Source of the DNA: Edaphobacter flagellatus
GTDB taxonomy: Bacteria > Acidobacteriota > Terriglobia > Terriglobales > Acidobacteriaceae
Assembly (NCBI RefSeq): GCF_025264665.1
Contig: NZ_CP073697.1
Coordinates: 62,001-126,000 of the forward strand
Direction: 5' to 3'
DNA: 64,000 bases
The notes beneath the pieces were generated by a model. It worked only from the letters and a program-made list of their open reading frames with translations, was not told the origin of the DNA and ran no database searches. The position numbers and the translations under genes are program-made. Positions 34,946-43,306 of the stretch are shown here, one piece after another; the stretch's first letter is position 1; each line of letters begins with the position of its first letter.

Positions 34946-36132
34946 CCGTGTGTGACCTTGCCGAGAATGACTGGACGCGATGCTCCTGTCGCCGCTGGAA
35001 CATTGCCTGGTAATCCGTGCCATGTGAGCCAGGCCATCAGCGCGAAGGCGACGCCTTCTTTGGCCTGTGTCGGGATGCCGAACTCATCCATCATCCGTAT
35101 CTTTACGCCGAGAGGCTCGAGGCCGGATTGCAACATGAGCATCAGCGCTGCATTTTTCGCGCCTCCGCCAGCGACGATGTACTCGGTATGGCGCACCCCC
35201 GGCGCCTTCAATCCAAGATGCGGCGCAACAAAGCGACGATATGCATGGAGGACAGTTTCAGCCGTCAGTGCTGTCGCTGTTGCAATAATGTCGGCATCCT
35301 TTGCTTTATGTTTGCGGCATAAGGCGATAAATTGATCGACATACCCGCGGCCAAATTCCTCACGGCCGCAACTCTTAGGCGGTAGGGTAGAGAAGTACTT
35401 CGCCTGCATTAGTTTGTGGAGTATGTCATGGATAACGATCCCTTGTTTTGCGATCGCACCATTTCGATCGAACGGCCTGTTAAAAAGCTTTACCATGCAG
35501 CTATCAATGACAACGTTTGCCGGGCCACTATCGAAGGCTATGACATTGTTTATCGAAGCTCCTGCAGGAATAGCCGTCATGTTTGCGATTCCACCAAGAT
35601 TTTGCAGAACGCGATTCATTTTCGTGGAACGGAACATGGTGTAGTCGAGAATCGGAACGAGTGGAGCGCCCTGGCCTCCTGCCGCAAGGTCAGCCGCGCG
35701 GAAGTCGCTCACCACGGGGATGCCTAAGCGCTCAGTAAGAATGGACGCCTCGCCAATCTGCCAGGTGCAACGAACAGGGCGGCCAAGATATTTTGTTGCC
35801 GTGCCCTGGTGGTAAATGGTCTGGCCGTGGCACCCAACGAGCGCCGGCTTTATCTTGAACTGCTTCGCCGTAACAGCAACAGCATCGGCATAGACCTCGC
35901 CGAGACGCCAGTGCAGACGAGACATGTCTGCTACCGACATGGACTTTGCATCCATCGATGCCAGTACAGTTTCTCTCAATGCGCGTGGATATTGGAACGC
36001 CTTTGTCCCGATCAGTTGAATATGCGGGGAGCCAGAAGCTGCTGGCGAAATGCGGCAAAGCGTGACATCAACTCCGTCGGCTGATGTTCCACTCATGACG
36101 CCAGCTACAATCATGCTCTTTTGCTTGATCAT
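34942..36132 (-). CDS. anmK: Anhydro-N-acetylmuramic acid kinase
   Basis: The 396-residue enzyme phosphorylates and opens 1,6-anhydro-MurNAc to MurNAc-6-phosphate, an entry step of peptidoglycan recycling. Family motifs are GVMSGTSADGVDV at the N-terminus, VGCHGQTIYH, IGEASILTERLGIPVVSDFR, GGIANMT, FDSGPANVVID and the C-terminal GGGAKN. Length is close to the usual ~370. It is the middle gene of a coupled trio: its ATG (36132) overlaps the mutS stop as ATGA and its stop overlaps the next ATG the same way. Confidence 0.95.
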   Translation of the reverse strand: MIKQKSMIVAGVMSGTSADGVDVTLCRISPAASGSPHIQLIGTKAFQYPRALRETVLASMDAKSMSVADMSRLHWRLGEVYADAVAVTAKQFKIKPALVGCHGQTIYHQGTATKYLGRPVRCTWQIGEASILTERLGIPVVSDFRAADLAAGGQGAPLVPILDYTMFRSTKMNRVLQNLGGIANMTAIPAGASINNVIAFDSGPANVVIDSCMVKLFNRPFDRNGAIAKQGIVIHDILHKLMQAKYFSTLPPKSCGREEFGRGYVDQFIALCRKHKAKDADIIATATALTAETVLHAYRRFVAPHLGLKAPGVRHTEYIVAGGGAKNAALMLMLQSGLEPLGVKIRMMDEFGIPTQAKEGVAFALMAWLTWHGLPGNVPAATGASRPVILGKVTHG

Positions 36133-38825
36133 CCTTTAAGCTCCTTCTGCAGTTCCGCCAGAAGATTCAAGGCTTCGCGAGGTGTCAGATCATCAATATC
36201 CACCTCCGCGACACGGTCTACGATACGTTGCGATAGCGGTGTGAACATCGTCATCTGCAGTGGCGCAGCACGTTCCGGTGAGGACTCCTGCACCTGTTGG
36301 TTTTCAGCGCGTTCATGCAGCTTCAGCACTTCACGTGCTCGCGCGATAACGTTTGCGGGCAATCCAGCAAGTCGGGCCACCTCGATACCGTAACTTTTAT
36401 TTGCAGGGCCTGATTCGACAGAGTGCAGAAAGACAATGCCGCCTGCTGTCTCTTTCACCGTTACGCGCAGATTCTTTAGGCGTTCCAGCTTCTCGGCCAA
36501 CAACGTCAGCTCATGGTAATGCGTGGCAAAAAGAGTGCGTGCTCCGATGTGATTGTGCAGATATTCAACTGTCGCCCACGCAAGCGAGAGCCCGTCGTAC
36601 GTCGCAGTGCCGCGCCCCATCTCGTCGAGCAGAACGAGCGAGCGGTTGGTCGCTGTATTCAGAATTGCTGCCGTCTCCGTCATCTCGACCATGAAGGTCG
36701 AGCGACCACGCGCAACATTGTCACTGGCTCCGATGCGGGTATAGATACGATCGATCAGCCCGAGCTGCATTTGCTCAGCCGGAACGAAACAGCCACACTG
36801 CGCCATGATGACGAGCAGTGCCGCCTGCCGCAGGTACGTGCTCTTACCACCCATATTCGGCCCTGTGATCAGCAGAATGGACGGGCCCACATCTGCATCC
36901 AGATGAACCGAATTTGGTACGAATCTGCCCGTGCCCGACTCAACCAGACGCCGCTCCACAACCGGATGCCGCGCACCGATAAATTCCAGTGCGCCGCTTT
37001 TCTCAACCGCAGGCCTCACCCAGCCGTGTAGCGCGGCAAGATGCGCAAAGCACGAGAGGAGGTCAATTTCTGCCACTCTGCGTGCGGTTTCACGCATGCG
37101 TCCCGCTGCATCAAGCAACTGGCGGCGCAGGTGGGCAAAGATGCGTCGCTCAATCTCTCCTGACCGTTCCTGCGCGGTGAGAATTTTTGTTTCGTATTCT
37201 TTGAGCTCTGGTGTTGTAAAACGCTCAGCATTCACCAGCGTTTGTTTACGTTCGTAGTCCGCAGGAACAGCTTTGGTGTTGGCCTTTGTTACTTCAATGT
37301 AGTAGCCGAAGACGTTATTGAAGCGGACCTTGAGCGATGTAATCCCAGTGCGTTCGCGCTCTCGCTCTTCAATTGCAGCTAGTGCCTGACGCCCGCTGTG
37401 GCTCAACTGACGTAGTTCATCCAACTCCGCATCCACTCCTGCACGAATCACTCCTCCATCGGAGAGTGAAACCGGCGGCTCGTCAGCGATTGTCTTTGCG
37501 ATGAGATGATGCAGATCTTCGAGCGTGTCGAATCCATCGGCAAGCATCTTCCACCGCGCTGACTCCAGAGCCGTGGTTATTTTCGCCAGGCCCGGTAGGC
37601 AGGCCAGAGTTGCCGCAACCGCGAGTACTTCTCTGGGGCCTGCAGAGTCGAGTGCAACACGTCCCATCAGGCGTTCAAGATCCAACACTCCGTCCATCGC
37701 ACGACGAAGCTCTTCACGGAGACGCAGATTGCCGGCAGCTTCGGCGACCGCATTAAGACGTGCCTCAATTTCGGCCAGATCGCATGATGGGCGCAGCAGA
37801 GCTGCGCGCAATAACCGCTTTCCCATTGGAGTACAGCAGGCATCCAGTGTGTAGAAGAGCGTTGTCTGAACATTCTCGCCAGAGAAGAGCGGCTCGACTA
37901 GTTCAAGATTGCGCACGCTGACCGCATCCAGCTCCAGGCACGACGAACGCTCATAGAAGCGCAGTGCATCGACGTGTTCGAGGCCGCCCTGCTTCGTGGC
38001 CTGCATATAGTGCAGCAGAGCGCCCGACGCGATGGCAGCAGTCTCATGGCCACCTAGTCCCAACCCATCGAGTGAATGAACCCGGAAGTGATTGCGCAGA
38101 AACGGAAGAGCATGATCGGCGCTGAAGATCCAGTCGTCGAGCGGTGTTCTGGTACGGATTCCGTCCAGCCAGGCTTGTTCCTCGTCGTCGGCTTTGCTCT
38201 CCTGCGCAAAACGGAGTGAGCCACGATCGCCAGCTAACAAAGATCCTGTAGACGCGAACAGAAGCTCAACTGGGCGCATCCGGCCAAGTTCATCGGCGAG
38301 CTGTGCCTTGGCGGTCGATCCTGTAAACTCAGTCGCGCGAAACTCACCGGTGGAAAGGTCGAGGAGCGCGAGTCCGCAAGCCGAAGCAGAGCCTGAGCCG
38401 ACAACGTGAACGCTCGCCAGGTAATTGCTTTGCTCGGCGCCCAAAGAAGGGTCAATGGCCGTGCCGGGAGTCAGCACACGAGTGACCTCGCGCCGCACGA
38501 CTGTCTTAGCAAGCCTGGGGTCTTCCATTTGCTCGCAGATCGCTACGCGATATCCCTTGCGCAGCAGCCGCTGCAGGTAGCCTTCGGCGGCGTGGTAGGG
38601 TACGCCACACATGGGAACGCTCTTCGCCTTGTCGCGTGCGGTTAGCGTCAGTTGCAGCTCTCGCGAAGCGGTGATGGCATCTTCGTAAAACAGTTCGTAG
38701 AAGTCTCCCATGCGAAAGAAGAGCAGGGCATCGGGGTAGGCGTCCTTCGCAGCGCGGTATTGACGCATCGCCGGGGAGAGAGCTGCGGTATCGGGGCTGA
38801 GAGATGATGTCGGTTCTGTTGCCAT
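36129..38825 (-). CDS. mutS: DNA mismatch repair protein MutS
   Basis: This 898-residue mismatch-recognition ATPase has the mismatch-reading motif GDFYELF at 40-46 (Phe42 and Glu44 equivalents), connector and lever/clamp domains in the middle, a C-terminal ATPase with Walker A ITGPNMGGKSTYLRQ, Walker B/signature LLDEMGRGTATYDG and ATHYHELT. The frame continues 24 codons upstream of ATG 38825, but MATEPTSSLS is the more natural start. It is the first gene of the mutS-anmK-lipoprotein operon. Its promoter lies in the ~100 bases shared with the divergent HemX-like gene. Confidence 0.97.
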   Translation of the reverse strand: MATEPTSSLSPDTAALSPAMRQYRAAKDAYPDALLFFRMGDFYELFYEDAITASRELQLTLTARDKAKSVPMCGVPYHAAEGYLQRLLRKGYRVAICEQMEDPRLAKTVVRREVTRVLTPGTAIDPSLGAEQSNYLASVHVVGSGSASACGLALLDLSTGEFRATEFTGSTAKAQLADELGRMRPVELLFASTGSLLAGDRGSLRFAQESKADDEEQAWLDGIRTRTPLDDWIFSADHALPFLRNHFRVHSLDGLGLGGHETAAIASGALLHYMQATKQGGLEHVDALRFYERSSCLELDAVSVRNLELVEPLFSGENVQTTLFYTLDACCTPMGKRLLRAALLRPSCDLAEIEARLNAVAEAAGNLRLREELRRAMDGVLDLERLMGRVALDSAGPREVLAVAATLACLPGLAKITTALESARWKMLADGFDTLEDLHHLIAKTIADEPPVSLSDGGVIRAGVDAELDELRQLSHSGRQALAAIEERERERTGITSLKVRFNNVFGYYIEVTKANTKAVPADYERKQTLVNAERFTTPELKEYETKILTAQERSGEIERRIFAHLRRQLLDAAGRMRETARRVAEIDLLSCFAHLAALHGWVRPAVEKSGALEFIGARHPVVERRLVESGTGRFVPNSVHLDADVGPSILLITGPNMGGKSTYLRQAALLVIMAQCGCFVPAEQMQLGLIDRIYTRIGASDNVARGRSTFMVEMTETAAILNTATNRSLVLLDEMGRGTATYDGLSLAWATVEYLHNHIGARTLFATHYHELTLLAEKLERLKNLRVTVKETAGGIVFLHSVESGPANKSYGIEVARLAGLPANVIARAREVLKLHERAENQQVQESSPERAAPLQMTMFTPLSQRIVDRVAEVDIDDLTPREALNLLAELQKELKG

Positions 38826-38922
38826 TGCAGAACCGCAGAATACCGTACCGGCAGCCCCCGAGGCGCGTTCATAACCGATATACTGAAGATTCGGCACGTC
38901 TGTGCTGATTTACGCACCCTGC

Positions 38923-39738
38923 ATGTCGCTTCTTTGGCTAAGAGTCGCAGTTCTTCTTTACGGCGTCGCCGCCCTTGCGGTGTTGCCGGCGGCTCTCTAC
39001 GACCAGCCGCGCTGGCGCCATGTTGCTGTACCTGCGACGATAGCGGGGCTGCTATTTCACTTCGTTTCCCTGGCCGAGATGCTCAACACGGCCCATCATC
39101 GTCTCCCTGTGGATACGCATGAAACGCAGGCGTTGCTGGCCATGCTGCTGGCTGCGGCATTTCTGCTCGTCTATTGGCGATATAGGACAGTGTCGCTTGG
39201 CATCTTCGTTCTGCCTGTCAGTTTCCTGCTGTGTCTCGTGCCAGCCTTCAAGCCTGGGCAGGAGAGCATACCGTTTCCGCAGTTCCACACAGGCTGGATC
39301 TTCCTGCACATCGCGCTTCTACTGGCAGCCTATGCGGCCCTGCTGCTCTCTCTGCTGGCCTCGATTCTGTACCTGATTCAGGAGCGCAATCTGAAATCGA
39401 AGCAGTCAGCAGTCAAGGCGACATGGCTCCCTCCTCTGGAGACCACCGACCAGATAGCGCTCAAATCGCTGCTATTTGGCTTGCCCTGCATGACTGCGGG
39501 TCTGCTGATCGGTTCGCTGATCGCACAGCAAACCATCGGACCCAGCTACTTTCTTGATCCCAAGGTACTTCTTTCCTTCGCCATGTGGCTCGCTTATGTA
39601 GGCATGATCTACATCCGGCGTCACTCCGGGCTCCGTGGACGCAGAGCGATCTATCTATCAGGGTTCGTCTTCCTGGTTGTGCTTGCCGTATGGTCGGCAA
39701 ACCAATTTTCGGTTGTACATAGGTTTACGACGCCATGA
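38923..39738 (+). CDS. HemX/YpjD-like integral membrane protein of the CcsA superfamily
   Basis: The 271-residue membrane protein has about eight hydrophobic helices. It matches the cytochrome-c assembly/CcsA superfamily pattern (HTGWIFLHIALLLAAYAALL, then LYLIQERNLKSK, and LSFAMWLAYVGMIY near the end) but I see no WWD haem-handling motif, which points to the HemX/YpjD branch. In many bacteria hemX precedes and modulates hemA. Here its stop overlaps the hemA start as ATGA, supporting that role. The start is uncertain: GTG 38902 gives seven extra residues, and neither start has a clear Shine-Dalgarno sequence. Confidence 0.87.
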   Translation: MSLLWLRVAVLLYGVAALAVLPAALYDQPRWRHVAVPATIAGLLFHFVSLAEMLNTAHHRLPVDTHETQALLAMLLAAAFLLVYWRYRTVSLGIFVLPVSFLLCLVPAFKPGQESIPFPQFHTGWIFLHIALLLAAYAALLLSLLASILYLIQERNLKSKQSAVKATWLPPLETTDQIALKSLLFGLPCMTAGLLIGSLIAQQTIGPSYFLDPKVLLSFAMWLAYVGMIYIRRHSGLRGRRAIYLSGFVFLVVLAVWSANQFSVVHRFTTP

Positions 39739-41036
39739 GCCAGAATCTCCATCTCGTGCTCCTTGGCATCAACCACAACACGGCTCCGATCGAGGTCCGT
39801 GAGCGGCTGGCGATCCCTTCCGGCCGCCTGGCCGACGCGACGCGTACGCTCGTTCATCAGCCAGGTATCCGCGAGGGGATTATCCTCTCCACCTGCAATC
39901 GCGTCGAGCTGTTGACGGTACAGGAAAATGGTTCCAGCGAAGTGCCAGATTTGCTTCGCTTCCTCCACGAATACTTTGCAGTTGCCCCAGCTTCGCTCAC
40001 GCCGCATCTCTACGAATATCGTGAGCGCGAAGCAGTACGGCACCTCTTCCGCGTAGCCAGTTCCCTCGATTCGATGGTTGTCGGAGAGCCACAGATTCTT
40101 GGCCAGGTGAAGGAGTCTTACACCGTCGCCCGCGAAGTCGGAGCCGTCTCCGGCTCGCTCGATCCACTCATTCAGCGTGCGTTTACCGTAGCGAAAAAGG
40201 TGCGCTCCGAGACGCAGATCGGCTCAAACTCTGTCTCCATCGCATCGGTTGCTGTCGATCTGGCAAGAAAGATATTCGGTTCTCTCGGAGGGAAAACGGT
40301 GCTTCTGGTGGGGGCCGGCAAGATGTCCGAGCTGGCAGCGCGTCACCTGATCCAGCAGGGAGCATCCAATATCCTTGTCGCGAATCGCACGATGGAGAGG
40401 GCAGAAAAGATCGCAGCGCAGTTCAACGGACAGGTGGTTCCGTTCGATGCGCTTTACGATCAGGCCGCACGCGCCGATATCGTCATAACTTCGACCGGCG
40501 CTCCGCAAAAACTCTTCGAGCGATCGCACGGACAGCACTTTCTGCAAAGCCGACGCAATCGTCCGATGTTTTTCATCGACATTGCCGTTCCGCGCGATGT
40601 CGACCCGCGCATGAATGAGGTCGAGGGATGCTTCGTCTATGACATCGATGACCTGCAGCAGGTTGCGGCTGCAAACCTGGCCGATCGCAGCCGCGAAGCT
40701 GCCGCCGCCGAGACGATCGTCACGCGTGAAGTCGATAAATACCAGCAGCGTGTCCAATCGCTCGATGCTGCTCCGGCGATTCGCACCCTTCAGGAGCACG
40801 CCGAAAACCTCCGGCAGGCAGAACTTCGCCGTACCTCCTCTCGTCTGGCCGGACTGACCGCTGACCAACTGGCTGCAGTGGAAGCGCTTACCCGCTCGCT
40901 GACGAACAAGTTCCTTCACGCTCCGATGACGGCCATGCGTGAAGCTGCTCGTGATGGCGATTCGCAGTCTCTGGCAGAGCTGGAATCGCTCTATACGGGC
41001 CAGTCGCGTAACAAAACAGAAAACTCATCGAAGTAA
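39735..41036 (+). CDS. hemA: Glutamyl-tRNA reductase
   Basis: The 433-residue NADPH-dependent enzyme reduces Glu-tRNA(Glu) to glutamate-1-semialdehyde, the first committed step of C5 tetrapyrrole synthesis. Catalytic Cys54 lies in ILSTCNRVELL. Other landmarks are SLDSMVVGEPQILGQVKESY, the NADPH-binding GAGKMSE (193-199) and the helical C-terminal dimerisation domain. Length is typical. The ATG overlaps the preceding membrane-protein stop by four bases. hemC follows about 1.2 kb later with a FecR-domain gene between. Confidence 0.97.
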   Translation: MSQNLHLVLLGINHNTAPIEVRERLAIPSGRLADATRTLVHQPGIREGIILSTCNRVELLTVQENGSSEVPDLLRFLHEYFAVAPASLTPHLYEYREREAVRHLFRVASSLDSMVVGEPQILGQVKESYTVAREVGAVSGSLDPLIQRAFTVAKKVRSETQIGSNSVSIASVAVDLARKIFGSLGGKTVLLVGAGKMSELAARHLIQQGASNILVANRTMERAEKIAAQFNGQVVPFDALYDQAARADIVITSTGAPQKLFERSHGQHFLQSRRNRPMFFIDIAVPRDVDPRMNEVEGCFVYDIDDLQQVAAANLADRSREAAAAETIVTREVDKYQQRVQSLDAAPAIRTLQEHAENLRQAELRRTSSRLAGLTADQLAAVEALTRSLTNKFLHAPMTAMREAARDGDSQSLAELESLYTGQSRNKTENSSK

Positions 41037-41160
41037 CGATCTCGCAACACGGATATTTTCTGAAAGTTGCGCCGATTGAATCTTGTATCTCCTTTGTCTC
41101 TCGTTAGATAAGTGATGACATTTCGACTTCTGCTGCATCTAAATAACAGAGGTTCCAAAG

Positions 41161-42096
41161 ATGCCAAGGTCAAAAGTTCTCATTCTTCTTTCCCTGGCGA
41201 CTTTATCCGCAGTTGCCTTTGCGCAGAACACGGTTTCAGCCCGTCCAGGGACTCTCAACTACATTGAAGGCCAGGCGTCCATCGAAGGGCGTTCGCTGGC
41301 CTCCGGTGCTGTGAGCAATACCGCACTGCAATCTGGTGAAGCTCTATCGACAACGAACGGCAAGGCAGAAATCCTGCTCACGCCGGGCATATTTCTGCGC
41401 GTCGGTGTCAACAGTACCGTAAGGATGGTGACGCCGAACCTCACACAGACAGAAATTAAGCTGGAGCAGGGGCGGGCCAACGTCGAAGTTGATCAGCTTT
41501 ATCCGCAGAATAGAATTCTGATCGACCTGCCGAATGGGCAGGCACAGATTATGAAGAAGGGTTTCTACGCCTTCGATGCCAGTGCTTCTTCGGTAAGTGT
41601 GTTTGACGGACAGGCCAATGTCTATCCAGGCAGTGATCTGCAAAAGGACGTAAAACCGGTCGAAGTCAAAGGTGGGCGTCAGCTTGCGTTGGCTGGAAAC
41701 AACGAGAAACCACAGCGGTTCGACAAAGATCAGGCCGAGGATGACCTGTACAAGTGGGGAAGCCTTCGCTCGGAGTATCTGGGCGAAGCGAACCTCAATC
41801 TGGCCACGGAGTATGCCGGATACACCGGCTTCTATCCGGGGTGGTATTGGGCAGGTGGACTCTACGGCTACACATGGCTTCCGGGCAATGGTCTCTTTTG
41901 GAGTCCCTTTGGCTTTGGCTTCTATTCTCCGTACTACGTCTACGGCGGCGGGCCGATCTATGGATATCGCGGCTATCCAGGCTATGGCTACCGAGGCGGC
42001 TTCTACGGATATCGTGGTGGCTATCGTGGCCCGGTTGAAGGCTTCCGTGGCGGTGCCGGAGCCGGCGGAAGCTTCCACGGCGGTGCACGGCGCTAA
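41161..42096 (+). CDS. FecR-domain secreted protein with Gly/Tyr-rich tail
   Basis: The 311-residue exported protein has a signal peptide ending VAFAQ and a FecR-like beta-rich domain at about 25-180 (SARPGTLNYIEGQASIEGRS, KAEILLTPGIFLRVG, VSVFDGQANVY). The last ~100 residues are low-complexity GYRGYPGYGYRGG-type repeats. FecR domains occur both in siderophore anti-sigma proteins and in free extracytoplasmic proteins. There is no cytoplasmic anti-sigma region or sigma gene nearby, so this is the second kind. It is followed by a strong terminator, so it ends its transcription unit. Confidence 0.88.
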   Translation: MPRSKVLILLSLATLSAVAFAQNTVSARPGTLNYIEGQASIEGRSLASGAVSNTALQSGEALSTTNGKAEILLTPGIFLRVGVNSTVRMVTPNLTQTEIKLEQGRANVEVDQLYPQNRILIDLPNGQAQIMKKGFYAFDASASSVSVFDGQANVYPGSDLQKDVKPVEVKGGRQLALAGNNEKPQRFDKDQAEDDLYKWGSLRSEYLGEANLNLATEYAGYTGFYPGWYWAGGLYGYTWLPGNGLFWSPFGFGFYSPYYVYGGGPIYGYRGYPGYGYRGGFYGYRGGYRGPVEGFRGGAGAGGSFHGGARR

Positions 42097-42126
42097 CGGC
42101 TCTCTCTATCCTGCTTGAGAACAATA

Positions 42127-42162
42127 AACCCGGCAGCTTGTCACTGCCGGGTTCACTTTTTT
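42127..42162 (+). terminator. Rho-independent terminator
   Basis: A perfect 10-bp stem AACCCGGCAG / CTGCCGGGTT (42127-42136 and 42144-42153) with a 7-base loop is followed by CACTTTTTT. It terminates the FecR-domain gene, 30 bases after its stop. Confidence 0.92.
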
Positions 42163-42239
42163 CGATTCAATCGACATGGGCTGCCCGTTCCATCCAACAA
42201 ATCCAAAGCTCCATCCCGTATTCTTGGAGATGAAGCAAA

Positions 42240-43199
42240 ATGAACAGACAGACTCCCATTCGCATTGGCTCTCGCGGCTCACAGCTTGCGCTCTGGCAGG
42301 CCAATCACGTGCGCGATGTATTGCGCTTGGCTGGTTATGAGGTTGAAATCGAGGTTATTCGCACCACGGGCGACCGCATGCAGCAACCCGGCTTTGTGGC
42401 TCCTCCTGATGCCGACGGCAAAGGCATCTTCATCAAGGAGATTGAGGAAGCTTTGGCCGAAGGCCGTATCGACCTGGCGGTTCATTCTCTGAAGGACCTG
42501 CCCACACGGCTGGAGTCGCGATTTACACTCGCCGCCATTCCCAGACGCGCTGACGCACGCGACGCCTGGGTCTGCGAGCCATACTGGGCACTTCATACAC
42601 TGCCGCTTCACGGACGTGTAGGGACGACGAGCCCCCGACGTAAGGCGCAGCTTCTTGCCCTCCGCCCTGACATTGAGTTTGTTGACGTTCGCGGAAACAT
42701 CGATACCCGTCTGAACAAGCTGGCAGGCGGAGCGTGCGATGCACTCGTCCTCGCTTCTGCAGGCCTTGATCGACTTGGCCGCACGGAATGGGTGCATCAG
42801 CGCTTCTCGCCCGACGAGCTTTGTCCGGCGCCAGGCCAGGGTGCTCTCGCCATCGAAACCCGCAGCGCATCCCACCCCGGCGACGAAGCAAGGGATCATT
42901 TCATCCGGGGAGCCATCGCCGCGCTCGATCACCTGGAAACACGTTTCTGCGTGGAAGCCGAGCGTTTTGTGCTGGACGCTCTGGGCGGCGGATGTTCGCT
43001 TCCGGTCGGGGCTTACTGCGTTCCGGAATACGAGAAGTGGCGCATCTTCGCTCAGGTCATCTCGCCAGATGGCGAAGCTGTCATCCAGACAGATACGGAG
43101 TTCTCTCTATCCATCGATGCAGAGACGCTGGGCCGCACCGTGGCCGAGGATCTCAAGTCCAGAGGAGCCCTCGAGCTGCTCTCTCAATCAGCTTTCTAG
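42240..43199 (+). CDS. hemC: Porphobilinogen deaminase (hydroxymethylbilane synthase)
   Basis: This 319-residue enzyme polymerises four porphobilinogens into hydroxymethylbilane. The cofactor-attachment Cys252 lies in GGGCSLPVGAYC, catalytic Asp86 in AVHSLKDLPT, and the Arg-rich active site in GTTSPRRKAQLLALRP and DVRGNIDTRLNKL. Length is usual (~310). It has its own transcription unit between two hairpins. The other genes of the pathway in the window are hemA upstream and hemD downstream. Confidence 0.97.
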   Translation: MNRQTPIRIGSRGSQLALWQANHVRDVLRLAGYEVEIEVIRTTGDRMQQPGFVAPPDADGKGIFIKEIEEALAEGRIDLAVHSLKDLPTRLESRFTLAAIPRRADARDAWVCEPYWALHTLPLHGRVGTTSPRRKAQLLALRPDIEFVDVRGNIDTRLNKLAGGACDALVLASAGLDRLGRTEWVHQRFSPDELCPAPGQGALAIETRSASHPGDEARDHFIRGAIAALDHLETRFCVEAERFVLDALGGGCSLPVGAYCVPEYEKWRIFAQVISPDGEAVIQTDTEFSLSIDAETLGRTVAEDLKSRGALELLSQSAF

Positions 43200-43206
43200 A
43201 TCGTTT

Positions 43207-43244
43207 GTCTGAAGTGCCATTTTCTTGTGGCAAATCCTTCAGAC
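43207..43244 (+). terminator. Probable terminator hairpin after hemC
   Basis: Nested inverted repeats GTCTGAAG (43207-43214) / CTTCAGAC (43237-43244) and TGCCA (43215-43219) / TGGCA (43228-43232) form a long hairpin eight bases after the hemC stop. The following sequence is GTTTACATT, a weak T tract. Confidence 0.55.
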
Positions 43245-43306
43245 GTTTACATTGTCTTGCGTCAAATCGCTATACACTGCTTAATCGTGTGAAGTTGTGA
43301 GGTGGA

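Noticed and set aside
41344..42078. 244-codon antisense frame under the FecR-domain gene
   Set aside because: Complement of the Gly/Tyr-rich coding repeats; the sense product has a signal peptide and a terminator.
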